Source of the DNA: a cf. Phormidesmis sp. LEGE 11477
GTDB taxonomy: Bacteria; Cyanobacteriota; Cyanobacteriia; Phormidesmidales; Phormidesmidaceae
Reading direction: 5' to 3'
DNA: 45,450 nt
Assembly: GCF_015207105.1 (NCBI RefSeq)
Contig: NZ_JADEXO010000042.1
Coordinates: forward strand, 1-45,450
The notes below the pieces were generated by a model, which saw only the letters and a list, made by a program, of their open reading frames with translations, made no database searches and was not told the origin of the DNA. A program made the translations under genes and the position numbers. Below are positions 1 through 7,187 of the stretch, piece after piece; position 1 is the first letter of the stretch, and each line of letters starts with the position of its first letter.

Positions 1-369
1 CCAATTTCTATCCTCAATCGCAAGTAATCCAGAATGAGTTTTGCATCAGAGCAACCGTAGCTGAGCCACTGTAGAAAGCTCAAAGGAAAGCTCAGAAAGT
101 GGGAACTATCATAAGATTAAGATTCGGTTAATAAGCTGCTTAGGAGCTGGTCAGCAACGTGGTTACTAAAGTCAATCTTTAAAGATTAAGAGAAGCTTCT
201 AGGTTTTAAAGACTGCCGGGGCGCGTTAGTAGCATTAGAGACAGTGACCACAGCACTCCTACTGAACAAAAATCTTACTGAATCGGTTCAGCTAAATCAA
301 CATAAAAGCCAGCACATAAAAGTCGGCAGAAGAGAGAAAACCGGCGTCAGTGGCTGAACATAGAACCTT
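1..369. other. Intergenic leader upstream of the CHAD gene
   Basis: No coding region or RNA gene is recognisable here. It presumably holds the promoter and 5' UTR of the following CHAD-domain gene, but I see no convincing -35/-10 pair and no strong ribosome binding site just before its ATG. The motif CATAAAAG occurs twice about 15 bases apart near position 300-320, a minor short duplication. Confidence 0.5.
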
Positions 370-1581
370 ATGAACGACATCACCAAACAGAGCACATCCG
401 GCCTAATGACTGAGTCCCAGATAGCCAGGGATAGAGAACTCATCGGCGGCTATGCCTACCAAACAATTCGTAAGCAGTCGAAGCAGGTATTTAAGCTGCG
501 ATCGCCTGTCCTATCCGATACCGATCCTGAAAATTTGCACCAGATGCGGATTGCGACTCGGCTGCTGCGATCAGCACTGCTGCTGTTTTCTGACACGGTA
601 GAAATAGAGGGTACTACCCCCATTGCCCTGTCGCGCTCAGTCGCTAAGCTGACTAAGGCACTGGGCAAAGTGCGCGATATTGATGTGATGCAGCAGTGGT
701 TTGGGCAATTGCTAGAGGCGGCTAGCGATCGCAAAGCCAAGAAAAAGGTCAATAAACGAGAAAAAGCTGACGCGATCGCAGCGCCGAGCCACGCCTTTAG
801 CAAGAAGGAAAAAAAGGTGATTCAGTCTTTGCTAAAGGTACTAAAAAAGCGACGAAAAAAGCAGTTTGCCCGCATGGACACCGCCCTTAATAGCGCTACT
901 TACAAGCGGCTAGTAAAGCAGTGCAAAGGCTGGACCAAGCAGCCTAAGTTCAGCCCGGTAGCACAGCGGCCAGCGGCCAGTAGCGCCATTAGAAAGATGA
1001 TCAAACCGCTCGCCCATCTCTTACAGCACCCCGGTTGGGAGGTGGCGACCAAAGCAACTGACAAGAACGCTAAAAAAGCGGGCAGTTCGCAGCGATACAT
1101 TCTCAAACCAATCTCGCTGGGTCAGCTAAATCAGCAGCTAGATCAGCATGGCGAGCAGCTTCACGACCTGCGTAAGCAGATCAAAGGCGTTCGCTATCAA
1201 GCCGAGTTCTTCCGAGGCTTATACGGCATTCACTATGCAGCTCAGATTAGAGAGCTGCGATCGCTACAAAGCGTTTTAGGTCAGATCCAAGACCAGCTAG
1301 TGGTCAGCGAATTTCTAGCCGATGAACTAGGCCCAAAGTGGACTGACAAGCTGCCAACCCTTTACGAAGCATTCCAATCATCGAGATTGGACTTGTGGAA
1401 ACAGTGGCAGCCGCTGCAAGCAAAGTATCTGGGACTGTGCGATCACCTCAACGTGCCAGCAGAGACTCAGGCAGGAACGGATATGGACGTGACTGTCGCT
1501 TGGAAGAGACTTAGCTTGAACTTAGCAGCGCCTTCTCGTGGCAGCGAGCGAGTTTCTACATCTCTACGCCTGTCTAGCTAG
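370..1581 (+). CDS. CHAD domain-containing protein
   Basis: This 403-residue soluble, strongly basic protein belongs to the CHAD family (conserved histidine alpha-helical domain), whose members bind polyphosphate through positively charged helices. The first hallmark is HQMRIATRLLRSALLLF near residues 57-73, and the second is HDLRKQIKGVRYQAEFF near residue 265. Both carry the His/Arg/Lys spacing of the family. A lysine-rich insertion (about residues 115-175, many Lys/Arg) lies between the two halves. No CYTH triphosphatase domain is fused and no polyphosphate kinase gene lies nearby, so a role in polyphosphate granules is inferred from the family only. No clear Shine-Dalgarno precedes the ATG. 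The 3' end overlaps the convergent MFS gene by 8 bases. Confidence 0.85.
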   Translation: MNDITKQSTSGLMTESQIARDRELIGGYAYQTIRKQSKQVFKLRSPVLSDTDPENLHQMRIATRLLRSALLLFSDTVEIEGTTPIALSRSVAKLTKALGKVRDIDVMQQWFGQLLEAASDRKAKKKVNKREKADAIAAPSHAFSKKEKKVIQSLLKVLKKRRKKQFARMDTALNSATYKRLVKQCKGWTKQPKFSPVAQRPAASSAIRKMIKPLAHLLQHPGWEVATKATDKNAKKAGSSQRYILKPISLGQLNQQLDQHGEQLHDLRKQIKGVRYQAEFFRGLYGIHYAAQIRELRSLQSVLGQIQDQLVVSEFLADELGPKWTDKLPTLYEAFQSSRLDLWKQWQPLQAKYLGLCDHLNVPAETQAGTDMDVTVAWKRLSLNLAAPSRGSERVSTSLRLSS

Positions 1582-2866
1582 CTTCTGCTTCTGGCTGTTT
1601 AAGGGTCAGCGCAAACCCTGCCACCATCACTGTCAGCGCGCCTGCGACCCAAAAGGGAAACGAATAGCCAAAAGCAGTGACTAGCAGCCCAGAAATGGCA
1701 GGCCCGATAGCGTTAGAGATACTCAAGTACGACGCATTAAGACCGAGCACTTCGCCTTGCTCTGACTGATCGCTGCGCGTCGATAGAATCGAGTCTATTA
1801 GCGGCATCGGGAATGCATTTACCAAACCAAAGCAACCCAGTAGCACAGAGAAAGCCACGATATTAGGCAAAGCAGGCATCAGTAAAAATAAAACACCTCG
1901 GGCAATCAGCGCACCCACAAGCACGTTGACAATGCTAAAGCGTTTGCGTAAAGGTTCTAGGGCGAACACCTGAGAGGCAAAGGCCAGAATGCCGAAGGCG
2001 ACAAATGCGATCGCCAAATTCCTAGCATCTTGTCCAAGCACATTGATAAAAAATGGCTGGAACGCAAAGGTAAAGATCGTAAAGGTCGCCCCGTTGAGAA
2101 AAGTCATCAGCAAGATGCGACCCACAACCGGGCGAGCTAGCGCCGTGAAAAGGCTAGCGAAGTTGAACTTCTTGGCGACTCTATTTTTTGATACTGACTT
2201 TGTAGCTGCTGAGCTATCTAACTGACTGACTTTTTGATGATTAGCCTGAGTTTCGTCTAGGAAAAAGAAACATAGGATGGCGGCGACTAAGGCGATCGCT
2301 GCCGATACCAGAAAACTCATGCCTAAAGACGACACCGCCAACTGGCCAACTCGAACAGGCGGTACTAGCTGCGCCACGTAACTCAACGGCGGACCCGCAA
2401 CAAAGCCTAGACGAAACAATCCGCTGTAGATACCAAATGCCTGAGTTCGCTGCTCGGGGGTGGTGATATCGCTAACGACAGCTTGAGCCACAGAGTTATT
2501 GCCGCCTGTGAGTCCGTCGAAAATGCGAGCGGCAAACAGTAGCCAAGGAACACCTGCGATCGCCGCCAGCAAGTTAGAAATCACGGTGCCCAATAAGCTG
2601 ATCACTAGCAGCGGCCTACGTCCCAACCGATCAGAGAGCTGTCCTAGAATCGGCGTTCCGACAAACTGCGATAGTGAATATGCCGTCGTTAGCAGACTTG
2701 CCTCAAAATCGCTCAGCCCGAACTGCATAGCGTAGGGATACAACGTCGGAATGATGACAGTGAAGCTAACAGAATTAATGAACGCGATCGAAGCAACTAT
2801 CCAAAACTGCAGCGGCAGCTTGGGCTTATCACCTGGTGAATCACCACGTGAAGACTGAAAGGGCAT
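1574..2866 (-). CDS. MFS transporter, TetA/TCR-like drug exporter family
   Basis: A 430-residue integral membrane protein with about 12 hydrophobic segments, typical in length for the major facilitator superfamily. The signature loop between TM2 and TM3, GQLSDRLGRRPLL, sits near residue 77 and matches motif A of proton-coupled exporters. The second half begins after a hydrophilic central loop of about 30 residues rich in Ser/Lys (around residues 210-235), as in the 12-TM tetracycline-resistance-like subgroup. The likely role is proton-driven efflux of a small molecule across the plasma membrane; the substrate cannot be told from sequence. The start is the ATG giving MPFQSSRGD. A 9-bp inverted repeat lies shortly upstream. 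The 3' end overlaps the CHAD gene. Confidence 0.85.
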   Translation of the reverse strand: MPFQSSRGDSPGDKPKLPLQFWIVASIAFINSVSFTVIIPTLYPYAMQFGLSDFEASLLTTAYSLSQFVGTPILGQLSDRLGRRPLLVISLLGTVISNLLAAIAGVPWLLFAARIFDGLTGGNNSVAQAVVSDITTPEQRTQAFGIYSGLFRLGFVAGPPLSYVAQLVPPVRVGQLAVSSLGMSFLVSAAIALVAAILCFFFLDETQANHQKVSQLDSSAATKSVSKNRVAKKFNFASLFTALARPVVGRILLMTFLNGATFTIFTFAFQPFFINVLGQDARNLAIAFVAFGILAFASQVFALEPLRKRFSIVNVLVGALIARGVLFLLMPALPNIVAFSVLLGCFGLVNAFPMPLIDSILSTRSDQSEQGEVLGLNASYLSISNAIGPAISGLLVTAFGYSFPFWVAGALTVMVAGFALTLKQPEAEAS

Positions 2867-2886
2867 GTGTACTTTCTCGCATTTGT

Positions 2887-2939
2887 GATAGGCGGTCTGC
2901 TAGCGAGCAACCTGTGAATGCGGCTACGCGCCGCCTATC
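2887..2939. promoter_or_regulatory. 9-bp inverted repeat upstream of the MFS gene
   Basis: GATAGGCGG (2887-2895) and its exact complement CCGCCTATC (2931-2939) flank a 35-base spacer about 20 bases upstream of the MFS start. It could be a repressor-binding site or a 5' UTR hairpin. There is no adjacent TetR-type regulator gene to support an operator, so this is a structural observation only. Confidence 0.25.
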
Positions 2940-3239
2940 TACCTTACGCCTAGTTCTTATGTCTTGCTAATGGATTTCTGACTTCACAACATAAAGAACG
3001 TCAGGAGTAGGTAGGCATGAAGCTTTAGCCGCTCAGCCGCAGAATTTTACACAATCGTCGTCGCAGTGCAGCAGAACATCATCTGAAACCAAAAGGCGAC
3101 AACCGTGAATTGTACCTGTGTCGGTTCAGGTTTTGGGCTTTGACGAATTGAGGCGGTGAAGGCTATGTACGTACAATGATGACAGGCAATACAGTTATCT
3201 GTGTTCGAATATTAGATGTACTATCAGTCTTAGCATCCT
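2940..3239. other. Spacer between MFS gene and antitoxin
   Basis: Divergent intergenic stretch of about 300 bases. I find no convincing ORF, RNA or repeat. It must carry the promoter of the small antitoxin gene at 3240, but no consensus promoter stands out. Confidence 0.4.
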
Positions 3240-3470
3240 ATGTCTTCTCCTTCGATTACGACGATTGTGACAATGGTTGAGTCGTTGCCGAGTGCCCTAC
3301 AAGAGAAAGTCGTTGAGTATGTTCGTGAATTCATTGCCGACTTAGAGGACGAGAAGAGATGGGAATCCTCTTTTGAGCTTACACATGACCATTTGATCGC
3401 ATCGGCGCAGGCTGCAAAGCAGGCAATCGCCGAAGGAAAATCAACGCCGATGAACTACGAGCAGCTATGA
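3240..3470 (+). CDS. Small antitoxin-like protein paired with a RelE/ParE-type toxin
   Basis: A 76-residue acidic protein. It resembles small cyanobacterial proteins that sit directly upstream of RelE/ParE-type toxins: an N-terminal hydrophobic/amphipathic segment (SITTIVTMVESLPSALQEKV), an acidic middle (ADLEDEKRWESSF) and a C-terminal tail with AAKQAIAEGKSTPMNY, a pattern often seen where the antitoxin wraps its toxin. The stop codon overlaps the ATG of the next frame (ATGA at 3467-3470), the classic translational coupling of a toxin-antitoxin operon. The toxin frame is broken (next entry), so the antitoxin appears to be an orphan. Family assignment is from pattern recognition and gene order, not alignment. 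Confidence 0.65.
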   Translation: MSSPSITTIVTMVESLPSALQEKVVEYVREFIADLEDEKRWESSFELTHDHLIASAQAAKQAIAEGKSTPMNYEQL

Positions 3471-3730
3471 AGTCTGCCACACTTCCATCGTTTTGAGATG
3501 CCTATCAAAATCTGAAAGATCCGGTCAGAAAGTCAGCAGGAAAAGCGTATCGCCTCTGGAAAGAAAATCCTTTTCATCCATCGCTGCGTTTTAAGTGCAT
3601 CGATAGTAAGACGGGGCTTTGGTCTGTGCGTATTACACGAAGCTATCGAGCGTTAGGCAGTGAGGTTTCGGGTGAGGCGATCACAGGCTTGGTTAATGAC
3701 GTCTTGGATGAAATAGTGACCCATGTCGTC
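3467..3730 (+). pseudogene. Inactivated RelE/ParE-family toxin
   Basis: Starting at the ATG that overlaps the antitoxin stop, the frame reads MKSATLPSF, then TGA at 3494-3496, then DAYQNLKDPVRKSAGKAY and RLWKENPFHPSLRFKCI, and later WSVRITRSYRALG. The tract after the stop is a clear match to the RelE-like fold of cyanobacterial plasmid-stabilisation toxins (the NPFHPSLRFK and YRALG blocks). The stop falls where family members usually have a Trp/Arg codon, so a single TGG-to-TGA change would explain it. The 3' end is also eroded: the usual WFWIGxHxxY block after YRALG is replaced by a shorter AITGLVNDVLDEI, suggesting small deletions. The end coordinate is approximate because the frame stays open to 3805. 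Confidence 0.75.
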
Positions 3731-4080
3731 CATCCAGCTCTGTCACCTGCGATCGCCCTCAAAAGCTCCCCAATCAAACCCGCCGTATCCGACTCATCCG
3801 TCTAGACCACCCAGTTCAGCGGGTTCAAATGCTCACCCAGTGGATACTGAAACTGCTGCCGATAGGCCAACCGCACCAGCAAAAATAGCTGATGAAGATA
3901 CGCGATCGAGTAGAAGTAGCTCCCGAGGACTGAGCGGAGCCGAAGTCCGGTGACTCATCCAAACGCAGTCCAGGCGAGTCCAACGGATTAGCCGTGATAT
4001 CAGAATTCTTTGTATAACCCTTTGCGTAGAGAGCATGAAGCAGAAGATTACAACCGTCAGCGGCTCAGAATCCGTATTGC
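3731..4080 (-). other. Decayed coding remnant, unidentified
   Basis: On the minus strand one frame reads YLHQLFLLVRLAYRQQFQYP followed by LGEHLNPLNWVV, a TAG stop (3803-3805 region), then TDESDTAGLIGELLRAIAGD in the same frame. This looks like part of an old protein-coding sequence with an internal stop. I do not recognise a family, and no start or complete domain survives. A plus-strand ORF across the same interval (3723-3953) is Ser/Pro-rich and has no sign of being real. Confidence 0.3.
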
Positions 4081-4082
4081 CT

Positions 4083-4104
4083 GTCTGCTAGTACATCAGC
4101 AGAC
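4083..4104 (-). other. Small stem-loop next to tRNA-Val
   Basis: GTCTGCT (4083-4089) and AGCAGAC (4098-4104) form a perfect 7-bp stem with an 8-base loop. It lies about 45 bases beyond the 3' end of the minus-strand tRNA-Val, so it may aid 3'-end formation. There is no T-tract, so a standard intrinsic terminator is not supported. Confidence 0.3.
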
Positions 4105-4148
4105 GAGCCTTGGTGGTACATAGCTAAAACATGTGGGGCTAAAACATA

Positions 4149-4221
4149 TGGGCGATACAGGACTCGAACCTGTGACATCCTCCTTGTAAGGGAGGCGCTC
4201 TACCAACTGAGCTAATCGCCC
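4149..4221 (-). tRNA. tRNA-Val (anticodon UAC)
   Basis: Reading the minus strand, the acceptor arm GGGCGAT pairs with ATCGCCC. The D-arm is GCTCAGTTGGTAGAGC and the anticodon arm is CCTCC-CTTACAA-GGAGG, with TAC in the centre of the 7-base loop (decodes GUA and related Val codons). The T-arm contains GGTTCGAGTCC. The discriminator base is A at 4149. The 3' CCA is not encoded, so it would be added by tRNA nucleotidyltransferase. All four arms are intact and no intron is present. Confidence 0.97.
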
Positions 4222-4407
4222 GAAGCTAATGCGGTATGACCACGCATCAGGATTTAGATAATAACAGCTCGTGGATCATAATTGCCAAGAAAATTTCTGA
4301 CAGCTTTCGCTCCCTATTCCCCACCCCCTACTTCACCTTCACTTGACAGCGATCAATTCATTTGTATTACTAGATGGTGCATCCACCCATCTATTTGGTT
4401 GTCCACC

Positions 4408-4941
4408 ATGCCAGCAGGCCGCACTCACGATCGGATTACGCTTTGGTGCTTACCCTTTGTGACTATCAGTGCCTTTGGATTCACCTACAGTCTGCCACTC
4501 ACGGTTATCGTTTCACTTGCTTTTTTAGTGGGTGGCTTTATGCTTGGTCCTGATTTAGACATCCGTTCTATTCAATACGTTCGATGGGGACCACTGCGCT
4601 GGATATGGCTGCCCTATCAGATCGCGATCAAGCATCGCTCACGGCTTTCCCACGGGCCAATCATCGGCACTGCCCTGCGAGTCGTTTACCTAGCAGCGTG
4701 GCTGTCACTGTTTACGGTTGTCGGCATGAGCCTACTGAATGTGCTCTGGGACGCTCAGCTCACCTGGCAAACCATAAGAGAACCCTTTCGTCTGCTGTTC
4801 AGAAAATATTTGTCTGAATGGTTAGCCGTTGTTGTTGGATTAGAGATTGGGTCGATTAGTCACTCTATTAGTGATGCCTTTGGCAGTACGCTCAGCAGAC
4901 AAAGACGAAAGAAGAGAAAAGCCGCAAAGAAAGACAAGTAA
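4408..4941 (+). CDS. DUF2227-like putative metal-binding membrane protein
   Basis: Using the internal ATG at 4408 gives a 177-residue protein beginning MPAGRTHDRITLWCLP, the standard N-terminus of this cyanobacterial family. The longer upstream reading lacks family likeness and is probably untranslated. Conserved features are the HDRIT motif, GGFMLGPDLDIRSIQY, WGPLRWIWLPYQ and RSRLSHGPIIGT. The His and Asp residues recall the metal-dependent hydrolase-like, multi-spanning YdjM group. Two to four hydrophobic segments indicate a membrane protein. Function is unknown. The C-terminus is a short Lys/Arg-rich tail. The -1 frame stays open past the stop (to 5066) with coding-like composition, so a frameshift near the end is possible. 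Confidence 0.75.
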   Translation: MPAGRTHDRITLWCLPFVTISAFGFTYSLPLTVIVSLAFLVGGFMLGPDLDIRSIQYVRWGPLRWIWLPYQIAIKHRSRLSHGPIIGTALRVVYLAAWLSLFTVVGMSLLNVLWDAQLTWQTIREPFRLLFRKYLSEWLAVVVGLEIGSISHSISDAFGSTLSRQRRKKRKAAKKDK

Positions 4942-5298
4942 AAGAAGAACAAGCAGAGAAACGAGACAAAAGGCTGGATCTCTATCTCAAAAAAGGTCTT
5001 CTACAACAGGGTTGGGAGAGAAATCTCCTGAATGACAGCGCTAAGAGAACAACTAAAAATGACTAAAGAGTAATAATTCTCTTCGAGTGCCTCAGACAAA
5101 AGGTTCTGGGATTTTCGTCATTGTTTAGTGACTTGACACCTACAGCAACAAGAATTAACTTTGTGGATATCGCGGTGAAACTGTTTCTGCAATAACCAAC
5201 GGTAGCGTCAACAACTTAATGTTGGCCAACGCTGATAGGATTTTGCAAGTTAGAACTGCGTTAATCAGAGTTTTGTGAAAACAGGAGAAATTACAGCA
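4942..5298. other. Spacer carrying a promoter for the acidic lipoprotein gene
   Basis: The first 125 bases continue as an open -1 frame relative to the upstream gene (ending at TAA 5064-5066), with segments such as KEEQAEKRDKRLDLYLKKG. There is no start codon, so it is either chance or a frameshifted tail. The rest contains the promoter listed separately. No RNA gene is seen. Confidence 0.45.
5133..5161 (+). promoter_or_regulatory. Sigma70-type promoter for the acidic lipoprotein gene
   Basis: TTGACA at 5133-5138 is followed by a 17-base spacer and TAACTT at 5156-5161. This is a perfect -35 and an acceptable -10 (TANNNT) at ideal spacing, about 135 bases upstream of the lipoprotein ATG. No start-site data, so it is a sequence prediction. 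Confidence 0.5.
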
Positions 5299-5550
5299 AT
5301 GAGATTTAAGTATCTGATAGCTTTAGTGGCTGCTTCTATGCTCGGTCTAACCACATTGAGTGGCTGTAATACCGATGTTCCCGAAGCTGTTAATGATGCT
5401 GGTGAAGCAACAGACGAAGCCGTTGATGATGCTGTAGATGCAACAGACGAAGCCATCGATGATGCTGGTGAGGCTGTTAATGATGCGGCTGAGACAACGG
5501 ACGAGGCTGTTGATGACGCGGCTGAGGACGTAGAAGAGACTGTCGAATAG
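5299..5550 (+). CDS. Small acidic repeat lipoprotein
   Basis: The ATG at 5299, preceded by AGGAGA at 5283-5288, gives an 83-residue protein. Residues 1-25 form a lipoprotein signal peptide (MRFKYLIALVAASMLGLTTL, then lipobox LSGC), so the mature form would be lipid-anchored at Cys. The rest is almost entirely Asp, Glu, Ala, Val and Thr in a degenerate repeat of the type ATDEAVDDA / AGEAVNDAAE with no aromatic residues. It is likely an extended or helical, highly negative chain. I know no assigned function; cation binding or a surface charge role would be speculation. A second small lipoprotein with a related signal peptide follows at 5797. Confidence 0.75.
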   Translation: MRFKYLIALVAASMLGLTTLSGCNTDVPEAVNDAGEATDEAVDDAVDATDEAIDDAGEAVNDAAETTDEAVDDAAEDVEETVE

Positions 5551-5580
5551 CTAGTGAAAGGCAACCACGATAGCCTTTCA

Positions 5581-5618
5581 CAGTCTATGCGAAGCGGTTC
5601 AGTCTATGCGAAGCAGTT
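5581..5618. repeat. 19-bp tandem duplication
   Basis: CAGTCTATGCGAAGCGGTT (5581-5599) is followed at once by CAGTCTATGCGAAGCAGTT (5600-5618), differing at one position. It lies in the spacer between the two small lipoprotein genes and is one of several such short tandem duplications in the window. Confidence 0.9.
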
Positions 5619-5796
5619 TAAGCGGTAAAGATACAAGTTATTAATTTAGCTCTCTGCTCGCGCTCGTACTACGCTCAGCACTTTCTCAGTTTTTAGATCG
5701 ATAGATAGAACATACTGCTCTTATGAGATTAATCTCTACTGAGCCAGTTCGTTGCAATTCAAAACAATTTACTATTTACCTTATTAGGAGTTCAAA

Positions 5797-5979
5797 ATGA
5801 AAGTTCAATACCTAGCGGCTGTTGCTGCTGCTTCTGTTCTCGGTCTTGGTACGCTTGCTAGCTGTACACCTGATACAACGGTTGAAACTGATCCAGTCGA
5901 AGATGTGGAAGTTGATCCTTGCGCGGCTGACCCCTGTGCGGCTGACCCTTGCGCGGCTGACCCTTGCGCGGCTGAGTAA
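5797..5979 (+). CDS. Small cysteine-repeat lipoprotein (CAADP repeats)
   Basis: A 60-residue protein with a good ribosome binding site (TTAGGAG, 8 bases before ATG). Residues 1-23 are a lipoprotein signal peptide, MKVQYLAAVAAASVLGLGTL, ending in lipobox LASC. Its MxxxYLxAxxAASxLGLxTL pattern matches the upstream lipoprotein, suggesting a shared origin of the export signal. The mature part is about 37 residues: an acidic linker and then DPCAA repeated four times with exact spacing, giving a Cys every five residues plus the lipidated Cys. The regular Cys/Asp array could bind metal or cross-link by disulfides; that is inference. The last two repeats are nearly identical in DNA, consistent with recent expansion by slippage. 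Confidence 0.75.
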   Translation: MKVQYLAAVAAASVLGLGTLASCTPDTTVETDPVEDVEVDPCAADPCAADPCAADPCAAE

Positions 5980-6308
5980 CTCTCTATCTTTTTGAAGCAT
6001 GAGCTTTTTGAAGCATGAGGCTGTTTGTTTGACCGGCTGCTTGTTCAACTATTCCGTTGATCAAATCGCTTATTAGTTCAGCGGCCTCTCCGAATCTAGG
6101 TTTACAAAAATATCTTTGTATCGACAGAGTCCCTAGCCCTTGGCTGGGGATTTTGTGTATCTGCCAACGGCTTAAGTGGCAGGTAAGCACACATAGACGT
6201 TAATCTGCTTTTGAGAGCGTACATCCACAAGCTTGTGATAGTTTGTGACAGCTAATGTCTGTTCGTTCGTACCCTATCTAACTTGCTGCTTTACTACGTA
6301 TAGAGCTG
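5980..6308. other. Spacer with terminator and a 16-bp tandem duplication
   Basis: CTTTTTGAAGCATGAG occurs twice in tandem near 5988-6018. A terminator-like hairpin lies at 6131-6154. No credible ORF was found on either strand. The remainder probably contains the promoter of the dehydrogenase at 6309. Confidence 0.45.
6131..6154 (+). terminator. Intrinsic terminator-like hairpin
   Basis: CCCTAGCC (6131-6138) pairs with GGCTGGGG (6142-6149) over eight positions, one a G-U wobble, with a CTT loop, followed by ATTTTG. It lies about 150 bases downstream of the cysteine-repeat lipoprotein gene and would end its transcript. Confidence 0.5.
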
Positions 6309-7184
6309 ATGAACATTGCATTTGTAGGACTCGGCACGATGGGCGCGCCGATGGTGTTGAATCTGCTGAAGGCAGGTTATTCGGTGACGGTACATAATCG
6401 CACCCGTGCTAAGGAGCAGCCTTTGGTAGAAGCCGGTGCGATCGCGGCCCCTACCCCTCAGGCCGCTGCTGCTAGTGCCGATATTGTCATCACCTGCGTC
6501 AGTGACACGCCTGATGTAGAAGCCGTTATCCTCGAAGAATCCGGCATCATCGAAGGCGCACAGGCCGGTGCTTTGGTCATTGATATGTCCACAATCAGCC
6601 CTAGCACCACCCGTGAGATTGCGGCGCGGCTTGCCCAGAAAAATATCCGTATGCTAGATGCGCCTGTTTCTGGTGGCTCAGAAGGCGCTCAGAAAGGAAC
6701 GCTCTCAATTATGATCGGCGGCGAAGCGGCAGACGTCGAAAGGGCCAGACCCGTTCTATCAACGATGGGCAGCACAATTACGCACGTCGGTGCGATTGGC
6801 GCAGGTCAAACGACTAAAGCTATCAATCAGATCATCGTGGCTGGCACCTATTGGTCTGTAGCCGAAGGCATGGCGCTGGGCCTAAAAGCTGGTTTGAATA
6901 TGGAGAAAGTCGTTCAGGCAGTAGGCAGCGGCGCGGCAGGCTCTTGGGGGCTGACGAACCGTTCTAGCAATATGATCGACAATGAGTACCCCCTGGGCTT
7001 TCGGGTGCGGCTGCATCAGAAGGATTTGGAAATTGCCCTAGCAGCGGCGCGCGAGTTGGGTCTGCCGCTACCGATGGCGGCCTATGTAGAACAGATAGAG
7101 ACAGGGCTAATGGCACAAGGCTATGGCGACGAGGATATTTCGGCGATCGCACGAACCGTTAGAGACATGGGTGCCATCGAATAA
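6309..7184 (+). CDS. NAD(P)-dependent beta-hydroxyacid dehydrogenase (HIBADH family)
   Basis: A 291-residue soluble enzyme of full family length. The N-terminal Rossmann fold starts with FVGLGTMGAPMVLNLLKAGY (glycine-rich GxGxMGxxM). The substrate loop appears as DAPVSGGSEGAQKGTLSIM near residue 115, and the catalytic Lys lies in GAGQTTKAINQIIVAG near residue 170. The C-terminal all-helical domain includes LHQKDLEIALAAARELGLPL. The family covers 3-hydroxyisobutyrate dehydrogenase, tartronate semialdehyde reductase (GarR/GlxR) and succinic/glyoxylate semialdehyde reductases. In a cyanobacterium the tartronate semialdehyde step of the photorespiratory glycerate pathway is plausible, but the exact substrate is not decided by sequence. 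It stands alone as a plus-strand gene. Confidence 0.88.
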   Translation: MNIAFVGLGTMGAPMVLNLLKAGYSVTVHNRTRAKEQPLVEAGAIAAPTPQAAAASADIVITCVSDTPDVEAVILEESGIIEGAQAGALVIDMSTISPSTTREIAARLAQKNIRMLDAPVSGGSEGAQKGTLSIMIGGEAADVERARPVLSTMGSTITHVGAIGAGQTTKAINQIIVAGTYWSVAEGMALGLKAGLNMEKVVQAVGSGAAGSWGLTNRSSNMIDNEYPLGFRVRLHQKDLEIALAAARELGLPLPMAAYVEQIETGLMAQGYGDEDISAIARTVRDMGAIE

Positions 7185-7187
7185 TGC

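Noticed and set aside
456-1106. Minus-strand ORFs inside the CHAD gene
   Set aside because: They lie wholly within a well-supported gene, have no family likeness and no ribosome binding sites.
1989-2735. Plus-strand ORFs opposite the MFS gene
   Set aside because: Antisense shadows of a transporter with clear motifs.
3723-3953. 76-residue plus-strand ORF rich in Ser/Pro
   Set aside because: Low-complexity composition, no ribosome binding site, and overlap with a more protein-like minus-strand remnant.
3240-4221. A complete integrated genomic island at tRNA-Val
   Set aside because: No integrase gene and no direct repeat of the tRNA end could be found in the window.
5265-5564. Ser/Ala-rich minus-strand ORF opposite the acidic lipoprotein
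   Set aside because: Composition is the mirror of the acidic repeat on the other strand; the plus-strand gene has a signal peptide, lipobox and ribosome binding site.
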